Shown here: piece after piece, positions 36,025 to 45,143 of the stretch
How the letters are laid out: every line of letters starts with the position of its first letter
How positions within the stretch are numbered: the first letter of the stretch is position 1
Source of the DNA: an uncultured Porphyromonadaceae bacterium
Lineage (GTDB): Bacteria > Bacteroidota > Bacteroidia > Bacteroidales > Muribaculaceae
Direction of reading: 5' to 3'
Assembly: GCA_947567425.1 (NCBI GenBank)
Contig: CANOLV010000002.1
Location: 124,001-188,000, forward strand
DNA: 64,000 nt
The notes under the pieces: model-generated
Told to the model about the DNA's origin: nothing
Databases searched by the model: none
What the model saw: only the letters and a program-made list of their open reading frames with translations
Translations under genes and position numbers: made by a program

Positions 36025-37161
36025 CTATGGCCTGTCGATTCCGTAGTCGGGATTCAGGTCGACTCCGGTGTAGGGCAGCACTGTGACGGTGCAGGTCATC
36101 GAGCGTCCGTTGAGCTTGATGTTGACCAGCAGGTGGGTGTTGCGGGCCAGGGATTGGAGATCGGGCAGGTTGGGGAGGTCGGCTATCAGCTCGGCTCCGT
36201 TGACGGGGAGAGTGATGGAGTAGTATTTGCGGTCGGCGAGGTTGCCGTATTTGGTCTCGGGCAGATACACCGGCCCGGTGGTGAACTTGCGCTGGTCGGG
36301 GTTGTCGGTCTTGATCCAGTCGACCGTGAAGGGAGCGGTGGTAGCGTCTTTAGGTGCGTCGAAGGCGGTTATGACGCGCGGATCGCCCGACGGCGGCACT
36401 TTTGACGGTTCGTACCATGTATTGTAGGGAAAGAGGTATTCCATGTCGGCTATCTCGTTGAGGGTGATGGTCGACAGCATGCCGGGGTTGAAGTTGTAGT
36501 AGTCGGTGCCTACCTCAAGGTTGAACGTGGCCTTTATCGAGGCGCGGGTGACGAACAGCGTGGCCGTGTACGGGACCGGACGGATGCCGTCGGCGTCATA
36601 CTGCGGATCGCCGATCTGAAAATCAAAGACTTCGGTCATCGGTATGTATTGCCCCGTGGTGAACAGAGGTTGCCCGGCCTCACTCTTCAGTATGGCGGTA
36701 TTGGCGTCGTCTACCGGAAATTCCTCGCCGTTCTGCAGGCTTGAGTAGACCGACATCACATCGTCGGGAATCGAGGCTTCGTTGCCGATGAGGTATATCT
36801 TCTTTTCTTCGTTGGGCTTCACTTTGAACAGTCGCGGCTTGGTCTTTACCACATTGTCCTCGCTCACCGACACGTTGTGCTCGACACATCCGGCGCTGTC
36901 CACGATGATGAAGCGCATGGTGTGGATCTTCTCGTATGCGGTCGTGGGATCCTCGAAGTAATTGTTGTCGGGGTCGTCAAATGTATAGTCTGCGCGGCTT
37001 TGGTCGGGCATCTCGGTCGTGGCGATCGAGAGCGACATGTAGGCCATCGGTTCGCGTTCCGTCTGTCCGGGCACGGGTGTGTCGGCCTCTCCGCACCCCG
37101 ACAATGCAAGGGCAGGAAGCAGCGACGACAGCAGCAGACGGAATGGATATCTTAAATTCAT
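36025..37161 (-). CDS. Minor fimbrial subunit lipoprotein (FimC/Mfa-like)
   Basis: A protein of 378 residues from the ATG at 37161; a TTG at 37176 overlaps the previous stop codon. It has a signal peptide with lipobox ALALSGC. Segments such as IHTMRFIIVDSAGCVEHN and KIYLIGNEAS are fimbrillin-like beta strands, and the end TCTVTVLPYTGVDLNPDYGID is the usual C-terminal strand of minor subunits. It should be incorporated near the tip. It starts 4 bp after the Mfa2-like gene. Confidence 0.72.
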   Translation of the reverse strand: MNLRYPFRLLLSSLLPALALSGCGEADTPVPGQTEREPMAYMSLSIATTEMPDQSRADYTFDDPDNNYFEDPTTAYEKIHTMRFIIVDSAGCVEHNVSVSEDNVVKTKPRLFKVKPNEEKKIYLIGNEASIPDDVMSVYSSLQNGEEFPVDDANTAILKSEAGQPLFTTGQYIPMTEVFDFQIGDPQYDADGIRPVPYTATLFVTRASIKATFNLEVGTDYYNFNPGMLSTITLNEIADMEYLFPYNTWYEPSKVPPSGDPRVITAFDAPKDATTAPFTVDWIKTDNPDQRKFTTGPVYLPETKYGNLADRKYYSITLPVNGAELIADLPNLPDLQSLARNTHLLVNIKLNGRSMTCTVTVLPYTGVDLNPDYGIDRP

Positions 37162-37165
37162 ATAC

Positions 37166-38209
37166 CTAATAGTCAATGTTGTTGAGTCTTACGACCCAGT
37201 CGTTTACCACAATGTGGGTTTTTAACCAGTTCTTTTCGCTGTCGAGGAAGAAGATCATCTCCCAGCTATCCTCACGGTCAAGATATTCCTGAGCCGGCAT
37301 GGAGGCATATTTCTCGCTCTTGTAGAGCAGCAGATAGTTGACAAGCGGGATGTCGATGACGGTGCGGTTTGCGTCAGCGTCGTCGGCGTCCTTGGCGGTG
37401 ATCAGCAGGTGCATGCCGTTGGCGGGGGCCAGGCGCGAGGTGCTGAATTCGGCGAATGCAAGCGTGGTCTCGGTGCCGTCGGGGTTGAGTCCGGCGGATA
37501 CGTTGCCGGCGGTCCAGGGCATCACGTCGAAGGGTCGGCCGGAGGCTATGATGTCGTTCTTCCAGTCAAATGAGGCATTGTCGGCTCCCGTGATGGCGAA
37601 GTCGAAGTCGGCGTAGTTCACCGGATTGCCGTTGACATGCTGCAGAAGGATGCGCACGTTGTGGGTGTCGCACATCATCGGCAGGGTGACGGTGGAGTAG
37701 GTGGTGGCCGACGGTTCGGGCACGGTCACGTCGAGCGATCCGTAGTAGAGGCCGTGGAGGTCGCGGCCGGGATCGGCGCCCACGCAGTCGCGGTTCATGT
37801 CGACTCCTATCGACTGCATCAGCGAACCTTCGGAGGGGATGGCGTTGAAGTGGAACGAAGCTTCATCGCACTGCATGCCTCCGTAGGCGAGCAGATGGTA
37901 GTCGCCGGGAGCCACGTCGAGCAGCATGCGGTAGCCTTCGTCGGCCAGCACGTCGGTGGTCTCGGTCAGCGTGGTGACATATTTGTAGTCATTGTCATAG
38001 ACGAAGAGCGTCAGACAGTCCACGCGCGCCGGGAAAGCATTGCCGGGCAGCATGTTGTAGTCGTAGATGAAGCGCACTTCAATGCCGGAGACGCAGGGGT
38101 CGAGGTCTTCGTAGATGACATTGTCGCATGATGTCAGGCCGACCATAGGCGCGGCGATGGCCGCCGCACCTACGATAGACTTGAGAAAATTTAATTTAAT
38201 CAGATTCAT
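37166..38209 (-). CDS. FimB/Mfa2-family fimbrial anchor lipoprotein
   Basis: A protein of 347 residues from the ATG at 38209; the upstream ATG at 38227 overlaps the previous gene's end. The signal peptide has the lipobox MVGLTSC. The pattern after the cysteine, DLDPCVSGIEVRFIYDYNM then VDCLTLFVYD and YHLLAYGGM, is diagnostic of FimB/Mfa2 proteins, which anchor the fimbria to the outer membrane and limit its length. The C-terminus reads VNDWVVRLNNIDY, almost the same as the end of the major subunit. Confidence 0.88.
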   Translation of the reverse strand: MNLIKLNFLKSIVGAAAIAAPMVGLTSCDNVIYEDLDPCVSGIEVRFIYDYNMLPGNAFPARVDCLTLFVYDNDYKYVTTLTETTDVLADEGYRMLLDVAPGDYHLLAYGGMQCDEASFHFNAIPSEGSLMQSIGVDMNRDCVGADPGRDLHGLYYGSLDVTVPEPSATTYSTVTLPMMCDTHNVRILLQHVNGNPVNYADFDFAITGADNASFDWKNDIIASGRPFDVMPWTAGNVSAGLNPDGTETTLAFAEFSTSRLAPANGMHLLITAKDADDADANRTVIDIPLVNYLLLYKSEKYASMPAQEYLDREDSWEMIFFLDSEKNWLKTHIVVNDWVVRLNNIDY

Positions 38210-38227
38210 TATATGAAAATGAAGCAA

Positions 38228-39883
38228 TTAGAAATCGATGTTGTTGACGCGTACTACCCACGGCAATACCTGAACGTCGAGCTTGAAGTAGGTCTTGGGG
38301 CTTTCGTCGGGATCTTCCGGCTTCTCAGGATCGGGATCGTCGCCGGGATCGCCGGGATGGCCGAACTCGTTGATGGTGTTGATCTTGAGCTTGTAGACGT
38401 TGTTGCGTACTACGGCAAACTCCATCTGACCCATGTTCATGTTCTCGCCGTTGTCGTTATGACGGTTGTAGTAATAGTAGTAGCAGTAGTAGTTGCCGTC
38501 GGTCTTGTCGGGGCGGTAGATGGTGAATCCGTCGGGTGTGGTGGATAAAAGGTCGCCGTTCGAATCAAGTTTGGCGCCCGGACCGAATGCCTTTTCGTAA
38601 GTGAGCGAGAGGGTGGTGGTGGGAGCCTTTGCCACTGCGGCGGCGAGTTGGTCCTTGTCGCCGTAGATGTGGCCGTCAAATGCGTAGAGCACATGCTTGG
38701 CAGCCAGGGCAGTAGCGAAATCTGTACCGGCTACGGCTGAAAGCTTACCCTTGAACAGCACGCCGGTGGTGATACCGTGCTTCTGCTCGTCGATGCCGGG
38801 GATGGTGTTCTCGGTGGTGTAGCGCCAGATCTTGTAGTTGGTGCCTTGGCTCGGTTTCCAGTTCTCGTCGTTGTCGTCCTTGGTCAGTTCGCTTAGAGCA
38901 GTGTATTTGAGCGTGGTCGGAGTGAAGTCGGCTGTTGAGGTGGGGAAGTAGAAGTAGTCTGAAGCATCCTCTCCGGTGTATGCGGCTTTGAAGTCTTTGT
39001 TGGTGCTGACTACCCAGTTGTTGGTCGACTCGCGCTGGCACAGAACCTGGTCGGTCCAGTCGCTGTTGGGCGACATGATGGGCAGATAGTAGGCCGACTT
39101 CGACATGTTGAACAAGCTCATGCCTATGATCTCCACGTAGCCTTCGATGACATTCTCGTCGGCGTAGTTGCTGACGGGATATACGTTGGGATCGTTCGTG
39201 CCGATGGTGGTCTGCTCGAAGTCGAAGCGGGCGGCCACGCGCTGCACCTTGACCATTCCGAGATCTACGGGATTCTGACGGGTCGATTTCTCCATTTCTG
39301 TGGCGGTCGGGAGTGTGGTGGGAGCAAGGTCGCGGTTGGTCATCAGGAAGCTGTTCTCGGCCCAGATGGTAGAGTTCTCCACGGTCTCCCTGTTGAGGTC
39401 GGCAAATGTGTCGCCTGCCTTAAGCTCTGCGATTTTGTTGATGATCTGGGTAGTGGGGTTGCAGTATGCGAATATAAAGACGGGCTGTGTGGCGTTCTTG
39501 ACAAGCTCCTCCGACTTAAATTTGACTGTAAATTTCGGACGGTTGGGATTGTCGGTATTGTCTGCGCCTTGGGCGTCGGCCTGTGCCGCCGCTACGAATT
39601 TGAAGTCGGCGGGGGCTTCCGATGCCACGTCTTTTTTGGCGATTACCACAAATACGGAGTTGACTTTGTTTTCAAAGTCTTGGCCGATTTCGAATCCGGC
39701 GTCGGAGTTGGTTTCGTCGTCTTCTCCCGGAGCTACGGTCGCGCTGCGCGAGGGGAGGCTGAGGGTAAGCCGTGCGGCTATGCCGTCTTCCGGCATGTCG
39801 ATGCGGGTAGGTTCGTCTTCATTGCCGCAGGCGGTCATAAGCATGGCGGCGAGAAGTCCAAACGAATAAATTACCTTTTTCAT
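38228..39883 (-). CDS. Mfa1/FimA-family major fimbrial subunit
   Basis: A 551-residue lipoprotein precursor (lipobox MTACGNEDE). The N-terminal domain has VNSVFVVIAKKD and the C-terminal half the long insertions of Mfa1-type major fimbrillins. The last residues QVLPWVVRVNNIDF form the probable donor strand. In Porphyromonas, such subunits are matured by an Arg-gingipain cut that frees a groove for the next subunit's strand; the protease here is unknown. It is the third gene of the operon. Confidence 0.85.
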   Translation of the reverse strand: MKKVIYSFGLLAAMLMTACGNEDEPTRIDMPEDGIAARLTLSLPSRSATVAPGEDDETNSDAGFEIGQDFENKVNSVFVVIAKKDVASEAPADFKFVAAAQADAQGADNTDNPNRPKFTVKFKSEELVKNATQPVFIFAYCNPTTQIINKIAELKAGDTFADLNRETVENSTIWAENSFLMTNRDLAPTTLPTATEMEKSTRQNPVDLGMVKVQRVAARFDFEQTTIGTNDPNVYPVSNYADENVIEGYVEIIGMSLFNMSKSAYYLPIMSPNSDWTDQVLCQRESTNNWVVSTNKDFKAAYTGEDASDYFYFPTSTADFTPTTLKYTALSELTKDDNDENWKPSQGTNYKIWRYTTENTIPGIDEQKHGITTGVLFKGKLSAVAGTDFATALAAKHVLYAFDGHIYGDKDQLAAAVAKAPTTTLSLTYEKAFGPGAKLDSNGDLLSTTPDGFTIYRPDKTDGNYYCYYYYYNRHNDNGENMNMGQMEFAVVRNNVYKLKINTINEFGHPGDPGDDPDPEKPEDPDESPKTYFKLDVQVLPWVVRVNNIDF

Positions 39884-39912
39884 TTGAGAATTGTGTTTGA
39901 TAAATGTTAATA

Positions 39913-41352
39913 CTATATTTCGTTCCTTTTGTTGAATTCGATGATGTCGCGTGCCTGTGCCGCAGCTTCGGCCGCTTCGTCAAGACCTTCGGCCGCGGCT
40001 TCATCAAAGAAGGGCAGGGCCTTTTCGTAGCGGTGCTGCAGGGCTTCGATGAGTCCGCGGGCGTATGTGGCCTGAGGCGAGTCGCCCGATTTGGCCAGAT
40101 ATGCCTCGGCTTTGGCATATTCGCCGCGCTGGATGGCTATGTTGGCCGCGTTGAGGTTGGCAACGGCGTTGTCGGGGAACATGCGCACGGCGGTCTCAAA
40201 TACGTCGCAGTACTGCTCCGATCCCGGTTCGTAGCTCTGGGCCACGAGGAAAAGCTCGTTGAGCGAGAGGTTCTGCGGAGCGGTGGCGAGCACTTTCTTG
40301 ATCTCGTCGACGGAGGTGAACGTGCGCACTATGTAGTTGATGGTGTAGTCGGAGTGGCGCAGTGCCGGATACTCCTCGCGCAACAGGAATGCATACTGCT
40401 CGGGATAGGTCGACTGTATCTTGGCGTTCTTGGGGTCGGGGGCCAGGTCGGAGTCGATGATGGCGAGGATGCCTTCGCGGTTGGCTATGTTGCTGTTCTC
40501 CACGTAGCGCCGCAGTCCTTCCCAGTCCTCAGGCTCGTAGGAGGTGTGCATGATCGCCGGATCGAAGGCATAGAGCTTCTGCACGTAGTCCTTGAGGGTG
40601 GCTGTACGGCCCTTGGCCAGGCGGACGTTGTTCTGATAGGAGCCTTCAGGCGAGGCGAATCCCTTGATGGAGAACGAGGTGATGGTGACGTTGGAGTCGT
40701 TGCGCACCACGTCGATGGTCTTGCGTATGGCCGCCAGTTCCTCGGGGTTGCGGCGGTAGTCGGGGTATAGCTCGGTGCGGTTGACCGGGAAGTCGATGTA
40801 GGCCGATCCCTTGAGGTCGCGCTCCTTGACGGCTTCGGCCTCCGGAGTGATGAAGGCGAAGCGCGGGGCGAAGACGCGCGGCTTATAGTCGAGGCGCAGC
40901 AGGGGCATAGGGGTCAGCGGCATGTCGCATCCGCAGTCGCTCTGGCCGTACTCCACCGACAGTTCCGACACCTCCATCCAGGGCTGGTATTCAGTGATCG
41001 ACTGGTAGGGCACCACCAGCTCCTTGCCGCTGCGGTAGAGCAGGCTGGTGGCATCGTCGGGGGTGTTGCGCAGACGGTAATAGTAGCGGTTGCGGCCGGA
41101 GATGACCACTTCCGGAAACCGGTATGTCTGTCCGTCGGGTCCGTTGAGCACCGGGGTGAGCACTGTCTCCGAGTTGCCCCCCTGTTTCAGGGCCTTCGCG
41201 TCGATGTCCATGTTCAGTATCAGGTGGCTCTGGGAGCGTTCGACGCTGACCTGTTTCAGGGCTATGGCTCCGTCGAGCACGTCTACATTGACGGCATGCC
41301 CGGCCAGGAAGCCGAGAGCCATCGATAGTATGATAAGTATATTTTTCATCAC
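39913..41352 (-). CDS. DUF3868 protein with OmpA-like and TPR segments
   Basis: A 479-residue protein with a signal peptide (MALGFLAGHAVN). After a DUF3868 beta domain (YLPDYR-like and VISGRNRYYYRLRN), an OmpA-like region (TITSFSIKGFASPEGSYQNNVRLAKGRTATLKDYV) could bind peptidoglycan; the C-terminal 100 residues are TPR-like helices (NAVANLNAANIAIQRGEYAKAEAYL). DUF3868 genes accompany Mfa-type fimbrial loci in Bacteroidales, and a role in assembly or wall anchoring is inferred. It starts 37 bp after the DUF3575 gene. Confidence 0.82.
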   Translation of the reverse strand: MMKNILIILSMALGFLAGHAVNVDVLDGAIALKQVSVERSQSHLILNMDIDAKALKQGGNSETVLTPVLNGPDGQTYRFPEVVISGRNRYYYRLRNTPDDATSLLYRSGKELVVPYQSITEYQPWMEVSELSVEYGQSDCGCDMPLTPMPLLRLDYKPRVFAPRFAFITPEAEAVKERDLKGSAYIDFPVNRTELYPDYRRNPEELAAIRKTIDVVRNDSNVTITSFSIKGFASPEGSYQNNVRLAKGRTATLKDYVQKLYAFDPAIMHTSYEPEDWEGLRRYVENSNIANREGILAIIDSDLAPDPKNAKIQSTYPEQYAFLLREEYPALRHSDYTINYIVRTFTSVDEIKKVLATAPQNLSLNELFLVAQSYEPGSEQYCDVFETAVRMFPDNAVANLNAANIAIQRGEYAKAEAYLAKSGDSPQATYARGLIEALQHRYEKALPFFDEAAAEGLDEAAEAAAQARDIIEFNKRNEI

Positions 41353-41389
41353 CGTGTAATAAATGGGTATGTGTGAAGAGGTTGCTTTG

Positions 41390-41971
41390 TTAGAATGTGT
41401 AGATTAGGCTGACGGCCGCTTTGGTCGGTCCGACATAGTGCACGGGCTTGTCCTTGTAGTCGGGGGTGCCGCATTCGGCGCACGGATAGGAGGTGGCCTT
41501 GGTGTAGACCCAGCCGAAGCCTATCTCGGCCTCGATGTTCCAGTGGCGCGACAGTATCCATGAATATCCGTAGGCCACGCCCAGACCGCCGTACCAGCCT
41601 TCATAGCGGTGGTGCTTGAAGTCGCCGAGTTTGTTGCCGAGCAGGTTGAGGTTGGGGAAGTCGGCATTGCCGATGTTGTACTGGCCCACCAGGGCGTGTG
41701 CCCCGACGAAGTGTCCCTGCCATTCCTGGCAGAACCAGTAGCGCACTTCAGGCTGCAGGAGCCAGTGGCGCCAGCGGTGGCCGTTGACGTTCCACGCATT
41801 TATGTTGCCCGACAGGTCGAAAGTCCATTTGGGGGCAAGTCTGACTTCCGCTCCTGCATTTACGGTCAGCAGGGCGTCGTAGAGCAGGTTGGTCTTCACT
41901 GCTACATCCTGGGCCTTGGCCGCATGAGCCGATGCTATGAGCGTCAGTAAAAGGATAATTACTTTCTTCAT
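41390..41971 (-). CDS. DUF3575 outer-membrane protein, first gene of the fimbrial operon
   Basis: A 193-residue protein with signal peptide (LLLTLIASAHAAKA). It begins VAVKTNLLYDALLTVNAGAEVRLAPKW, the typical DUF3575 opening, and alternating aromatic strands with a terminal IYTF suggest a small beta-barrel. DUF3575 and DUF3868 genes lead many Bacteroidales fimbrial operons. The leader upstream is about 378 bases if the invertible promoter is used. Confidence 0.85.
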   Translation of the reverse strand: MKKVIILLLTLIASAHAAKAQDVAVKTNLLYDALLTVNAGAEVRLAPKWTFDLSGNINAWNVNGHRWRHWLLQPEVRYWFCQEWQGHFVGAHALVGQYNIGNADFPNLNLLGNKLGDFKHHRYEGWYGGLGVAYGYSWILSRHWNIEAEIGFGWVYTKATSYPCAECGTPDYKDKPVHYVGPTKAAVSLIYTF

Positions 41972-42327
41972 TATTTTGAGTTATTATATGTAGCGTTGAT
42001 ATATTAAGGCTGAATGGAGGGAATAAGTTTATATGTAGGGGGCATGTACGGAGATAAGGGGATCACCCATCGGCCAAGTCGGATAAAGTGCGATTTCCTC
42101 TGTCCATAGTGTCGTACTTATATCCATGCCTGTGAGCAACCTTCCCGCTTCGTTGTGTTCAGATATTGCGGACCTCTTCATATTTCGTGTCGTCGTGCAT
42201 GCGGACTTTACTGTCAGAGTGTGCCTGTGTGTCCGTGATGCAACTCTTAAATTTTATTAATGTAGCGTCGTTTGACTTATTGTGTATATCGGTTTAAACC
42301 AGGGACTTGCGTAAAGCTCCCGTCACT
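41972..42327 (-). promoter_or_regulatory. Long 5' leader of the fimbrial operon
   Basis: This gap of 356 bp lies between the left inverted repeat and the DUF3575 gene. I see no ORF with gene-like features, no RNA gene and no second promoter match, so it should be transcribed leader when the promoter faces the operon. Confidence 0.4.
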
Positions 42328-42343
42328 ATCTCTCCGTAAGAGA
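42328..42343. repeat. Left inverted repeat of the candidate invertible promoter
   Basis: ATCTCTCCGTAAGAGA is the exact reverse complement of 42516-42531. With one more base it is ATCTCT-CCGTA-AGAGAT: matching six-base arms around an asymmetric five-base core, as in a site-specific recombinase crossover site. Confidence 0.8.
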
Positions 42344-42355
42344 TAATAATTATCG

Positions 42356-42386
42356 CAAAGATAATTAATAATTCAATAACACACAA
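42356..42386 (-). promoter_or_regulatory. Promoter within the invertible segment, facing the fimbrial operon
   Basis: On the minus strand, TATCTTTG (42363-42356) is preceded 20 bases upstream by TTG (42386-42384). The start should lie close to 42349, just inside the left inverted repeat. Confidence 0.7.
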
Positions 42387-42515
42387 GTGATTGGCCGATT
42401 TTATTTTCCTGCTTTTTATGCGCCGTTGCTAAACAATATTCATGCTTTGGTGGTGAATAATTAGTTTCCGACACCTTCTGAGCACCTTGAAACGGCGTTT
42501 TTGACCCTGTTGCCC

Positions 42516-42531
42516 TCTCTTACGGAGAGAT
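42516..42531. repeat. Right inverted repeat of the candidate invertible promoter
   Basis: TCTCTTACGGAGAGAT, exact reverse complement of 42328-42343. It lies 12 bp from the stop codon of the sulfatase gene. Confidence 0.8.
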
Positions 42532-42543
42532 GCGGAGTGAGGA

Positions 42544-44340
42544 TTACTCCTGGCTGAATGTGTCGAATGTGATGATGCGGTCCGACACGCCGCGGGCGCC
42601 GAGTATGTTGCTCACCACGGCCGGGTCCACACCTGTGGTGTCGCCCACGATGCGGTTGGTCATGGAGCTTACCGCGAATGCCGGTTTGCCGGGAGTGAAC
42701 ACGCTTTGGCCCATGCCTTTCCAGCGGTAGCCGTCGAGGTGCATGAGGTTGAGCAGCGTGGGATACATGTCGACCTGACCCATCACCTTGTCGTAGCGTC
42801 CGCCGATGGGGGAGTTGAGCACGATGAAGGGGGTGAACTGCTGGTCCGACACTATTCCCTTGGCTTCGGGATGCTTGAGAAGTCCGGCGCGGTCTGAGGC
42901 CAGACCTTCATGGTCGCCGGTGATGACTATGAGCGTACTGTCGTAGTCGGAGCGCGACTTCAGATAGTCGATCAGCTCGCCGAGCGAGCGGTCGGTGTAG
43001 TTGACCATGGTCATGTAGTCGACCATGCGCTGCGGATATTTTTCGCTGAAGTCGATGCCTTTGAGCTTGTCGGGGAGCCTGAACGGATTGTGGCCGGAGT
43101 AGGTGACAAACTGGACGAAGGCATTCTCCCCTTCGGGCCATATCTCCCCATGCTTCATCTTCTCGACGCTCTGTCGCAGGAAGGAGCCGTCGCTGAGTTT
43201 GGCCGGATTGCCCACAAGCTCGTCGTTGCGCCATGAGCCGCGGTCGAGCAGGGTGTCGATGCCGAATGAACGGGCTATCGGTTCCTGGTTCCATACGATC
43301 GGCTTGTCGCAGGTAAGGATATAGCCTCTGGCTCCGTTCTTCTCCTTCAGGGCCTGGTTGAGGGTGAAGTATGTGTTGTCGGGGTATTTCATGCTGTAGA
43401 CCGACGATTCCATGGGCATCATGCCGGCATTGAGAAGGAGCTGGCAGTCGATGGAGCGTCCGGATCCCACCTGGGTCAGCACGTTGGGGGCATAGAAGGT
43501 GGTGGGGTCTTTAAGCAGTGAGTTTATCACCGGGGTGATCTGGCGTCCGTCGACTTCGCGGTCTATCACCCAGCTTTCGAGCGACTCGCAGAGGATTATG
43601 ACGAGGTTGCTTCGGCCGGGGATGCTGTCGGACAGCGGTATGTAGGGCCTGAGCGACTCCTTTTGCTCGATCCAGCCGGAGATCGTGCGCCGGTCGTCGT
43701 CGGTCATCTCGCGCGACGTGCCGATGGCGTCATAAAGGATGCTTCCGCCGACGGTGTAGACGGGGGTGGTGCAGGTGGTGTAGTAGCACGACTCTTTCAG
43801 CTTGGAGTAGTGGGCCGTGAATCCTCCGCGCGCCAGGGCGGTCAGATAGGCGAGAAGCCCGGCGGCGATAAGGGTCAGGATATAGCGCATGAGGCTCCCT
43901 TTGGGAAACCGGTGGCAGGCCGGAACGCAGATGACGGCGGTGGCCGCGGTGGAGAGCGGGAGCAGCAGGTCGGACCAGCGCATGGAGTCGACCACGCTGG
44001 CCTTGAAGTCGCTCAGATTGCCGGCTAAAAGGTAGCTGTCGAGAGGTATGGCTGTGAAGTAGGTGCGGCAATACATCAGATTGCATATCAGCAGGATGTC
44101 TGTCAGAAACAGCACTGCCGTGGCCACCCACAGCCGCCGTGTGAGCGCGTAGGGGAGGGTTAGGACCAGGGCCGCGAACAGGGCGTTGACGTATAGCCCT
44201 ATGTCCGACATGGCGCGGAAAGTGGTTCCGGCGCACCAGAGCACGTCGAAGATGATGAGTTTCAGGAAGGCTCCACCCACGAGTAGAGTCAGGCGTCCAG
44301 CCCATTGGTCGGCAGGAAAGAGGCGGCTGAATAATTTCAT
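42544..44340 (-). CDS. LtaS-like membrane sulfatase-family enzyme (phosphoglycerol transferase type)
   Basis: A 598-residue protein. Five N-terminal membrane helices (to about residue 160) precede a periplasmic alkaline-phosphatase-fold domain. Metal and nucleophile motifs: VIILCESLESW, VGSGRSIDCQLLL (with Ser in the nucleophile position), and VITGDHEG. Relatives such as LtaS or OpgB move phosphoglycerol or phosphoethanolamine onto membrane or periplasmic glycans. The acceptor here is unknown. It begins one base after the FNT gene ends and is probably the last gene of that operon. Confidence 0.85.
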   Translation of the reverse strand: MKLFSRLFPADQWAGRLTLLVGGAFLKLIIFDVLWCAGTTFRAMSDIGLYVNALFAALVLTLPYALTRRLWVATAVLFLTDILLICNLMYCRTYFTAIPLDSYLLAGNLSDFKASVVDSMRWSDLLLPLSTAATAVICVPACHRFPKGSLMRYILTLIAAGLLAYLTALARGGFTAHYSKLKESCYYTTCTTPVYTVGGSILYDAIGTSREMTDDDRRTISGWIEQKESLRPYIPLSDSIPGRSNLVIILCESLESWVIDREVDGRQITPVINSLLKDPTTFYAPNVLTQVGSGRSIDCQLLLNAGMMPMESSVYSMKYPDNTYFTLNQALKEKNGARGYILTCDKPIVWNQEPIARSFGIDTLLDRGSWRNDELVGNPAKLSDGSFLRQSVEKMKHGEIWPEGENAFVQFVTYSGHNPFRLPDKLKGIDFSEKYPQRMVDYMTMVNYTDRSLGELIDYLKSRSDYDSTLIVITGDHEGLASDRAGLLKHPEAKGIVSDQQFTPFIVLNSPIGGRYDKVMGQVDMYPTLLNLMHLDGYRWKGMGQSVFTPGKPAFAVSSMTNRIVGDTTGVDPAVVSNILGARGVSDRIITFDTFSQE

Positions 44341-44341
44341 G

Positions 44342-45133
44342 TTATTTCTTTAGATGAAGGTACGACTGCACGCAGCCCACGAATACGGCTCCTCCGACGA
44401 TGTTGCCCAAGGTGGCCGGAATCAGATTGTCGACGGCCATCTGACCGAAGCTTACATCGGCTCCTTCGAGCATGCCGCAGGGGATGAAGAACATGTTGGC
44501 GATCGAGTGCTCGTAGCCCAAGGCCACGAAGGCCATCACCGGGAGCCAGCATCCGAACATCTTCGCGCCGCCGCTTTTGGCGGATAGGGCGAGCCAGATG
44601 GCCAGGCACACGCACCAGTTGGCGCCTATGCCTTTTACGAACACGGTCAGCCACGGCATCGACACTTTTGCCTGCGCTATGTTGATTATGGCCGTGTGGT
44701 ATGGTTCAGGGGTCGTCAGACCGGCGGTGTAGACCATCACATAGACGAACAGGAGGGCGCCGACGAAATTGCCGGCATAGACCATCGCCCAGTTGAGCAG
44801 CACGTCCTTTAACGAACACCCTTTGGTTATCCAATACGGCATGAGGAGGGCGTTGTTGCCGGTGAAAAGCTCGGCCCCGAGCACCACCACGAGTATCAGC
44901 CCGACCGGGAAAGCCGCGCCGCTCAGAAGCTTCTGCATGCCCGGATTTGCGGCGGTTATCTCCGGAAATCCGTAGCCGAGTATCAGCGACAGGGTGCCGC
45001 CGAAGGCTATGTAGATGCCGGCGAGGATGGTAGTCAAGGCGAAGCGTCCGTAGCTGCCCGACTGAAGGTCGAGTTTGTTCTTTCCTATTTTGAGTGCTGA
45101 ATTGATTACCTCGGAGGGGGTGTTGGTTGCCAT
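44342..45133 (-). CDS. Formate/nitrite transporter family channel (FocA/NirC-like)
   Basis: A 263-residue protein with six membrane helices and the FNT signature VLGAELFTGN and KGIGANWCVCLAIWLA. FNT proteins form pentamers that pass formate, nitrite or related small acids. An anaerobe would use it mainly for formate. It begins 10 bp after the transcarbamylase gene ends, in a three-gene operon with the sulfatase. Confidence 0.93.
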   Translation of the reverse strand: MATNTPSEVINSALKIGKNKLDLQSGSYGRFALTTILAGIYIAFGGTLSLILGYGFPEITAANPGMQKLLSGAAFPVGLILVVVLGAELFTGNNALLMPYWITKGCSLKDVLLNWAMVYAGNFVGALLFVYVMVYTAGLTTPEPYHTAIINIAQAKVSMPWLTVFVKGIGANWCVCLAIWLALSAKSGGAKMFGCWLPVMAFVALGYEHSIANMFFIPCGMLEGADVSFGQMAVDNLIPATLGNIVGGAVFVGCVQSYLHLKK

Positions 45134-45143
45134 CGGGTCTGAT

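Larger units (their letters stand above)
42328..42531. other. Candidate invertible promoter segment controlling the fimbrial operon
   Basis: Two perfect 16-bp inverted repeats enclose 172 bp with no ORF. The only promoter match inside reads leftward and out past the left repeat toward the fimbrial operon, so this copy is in the ON state. After inversion the same promoter would read rightward, antisense into the 3' end of the sulfatase gene. This is the build of phase-variable promoters of Bacteroides fimbriae and capsules. No recombinase gene lies in the window, so it would act in trans. Confidence 0.75.
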
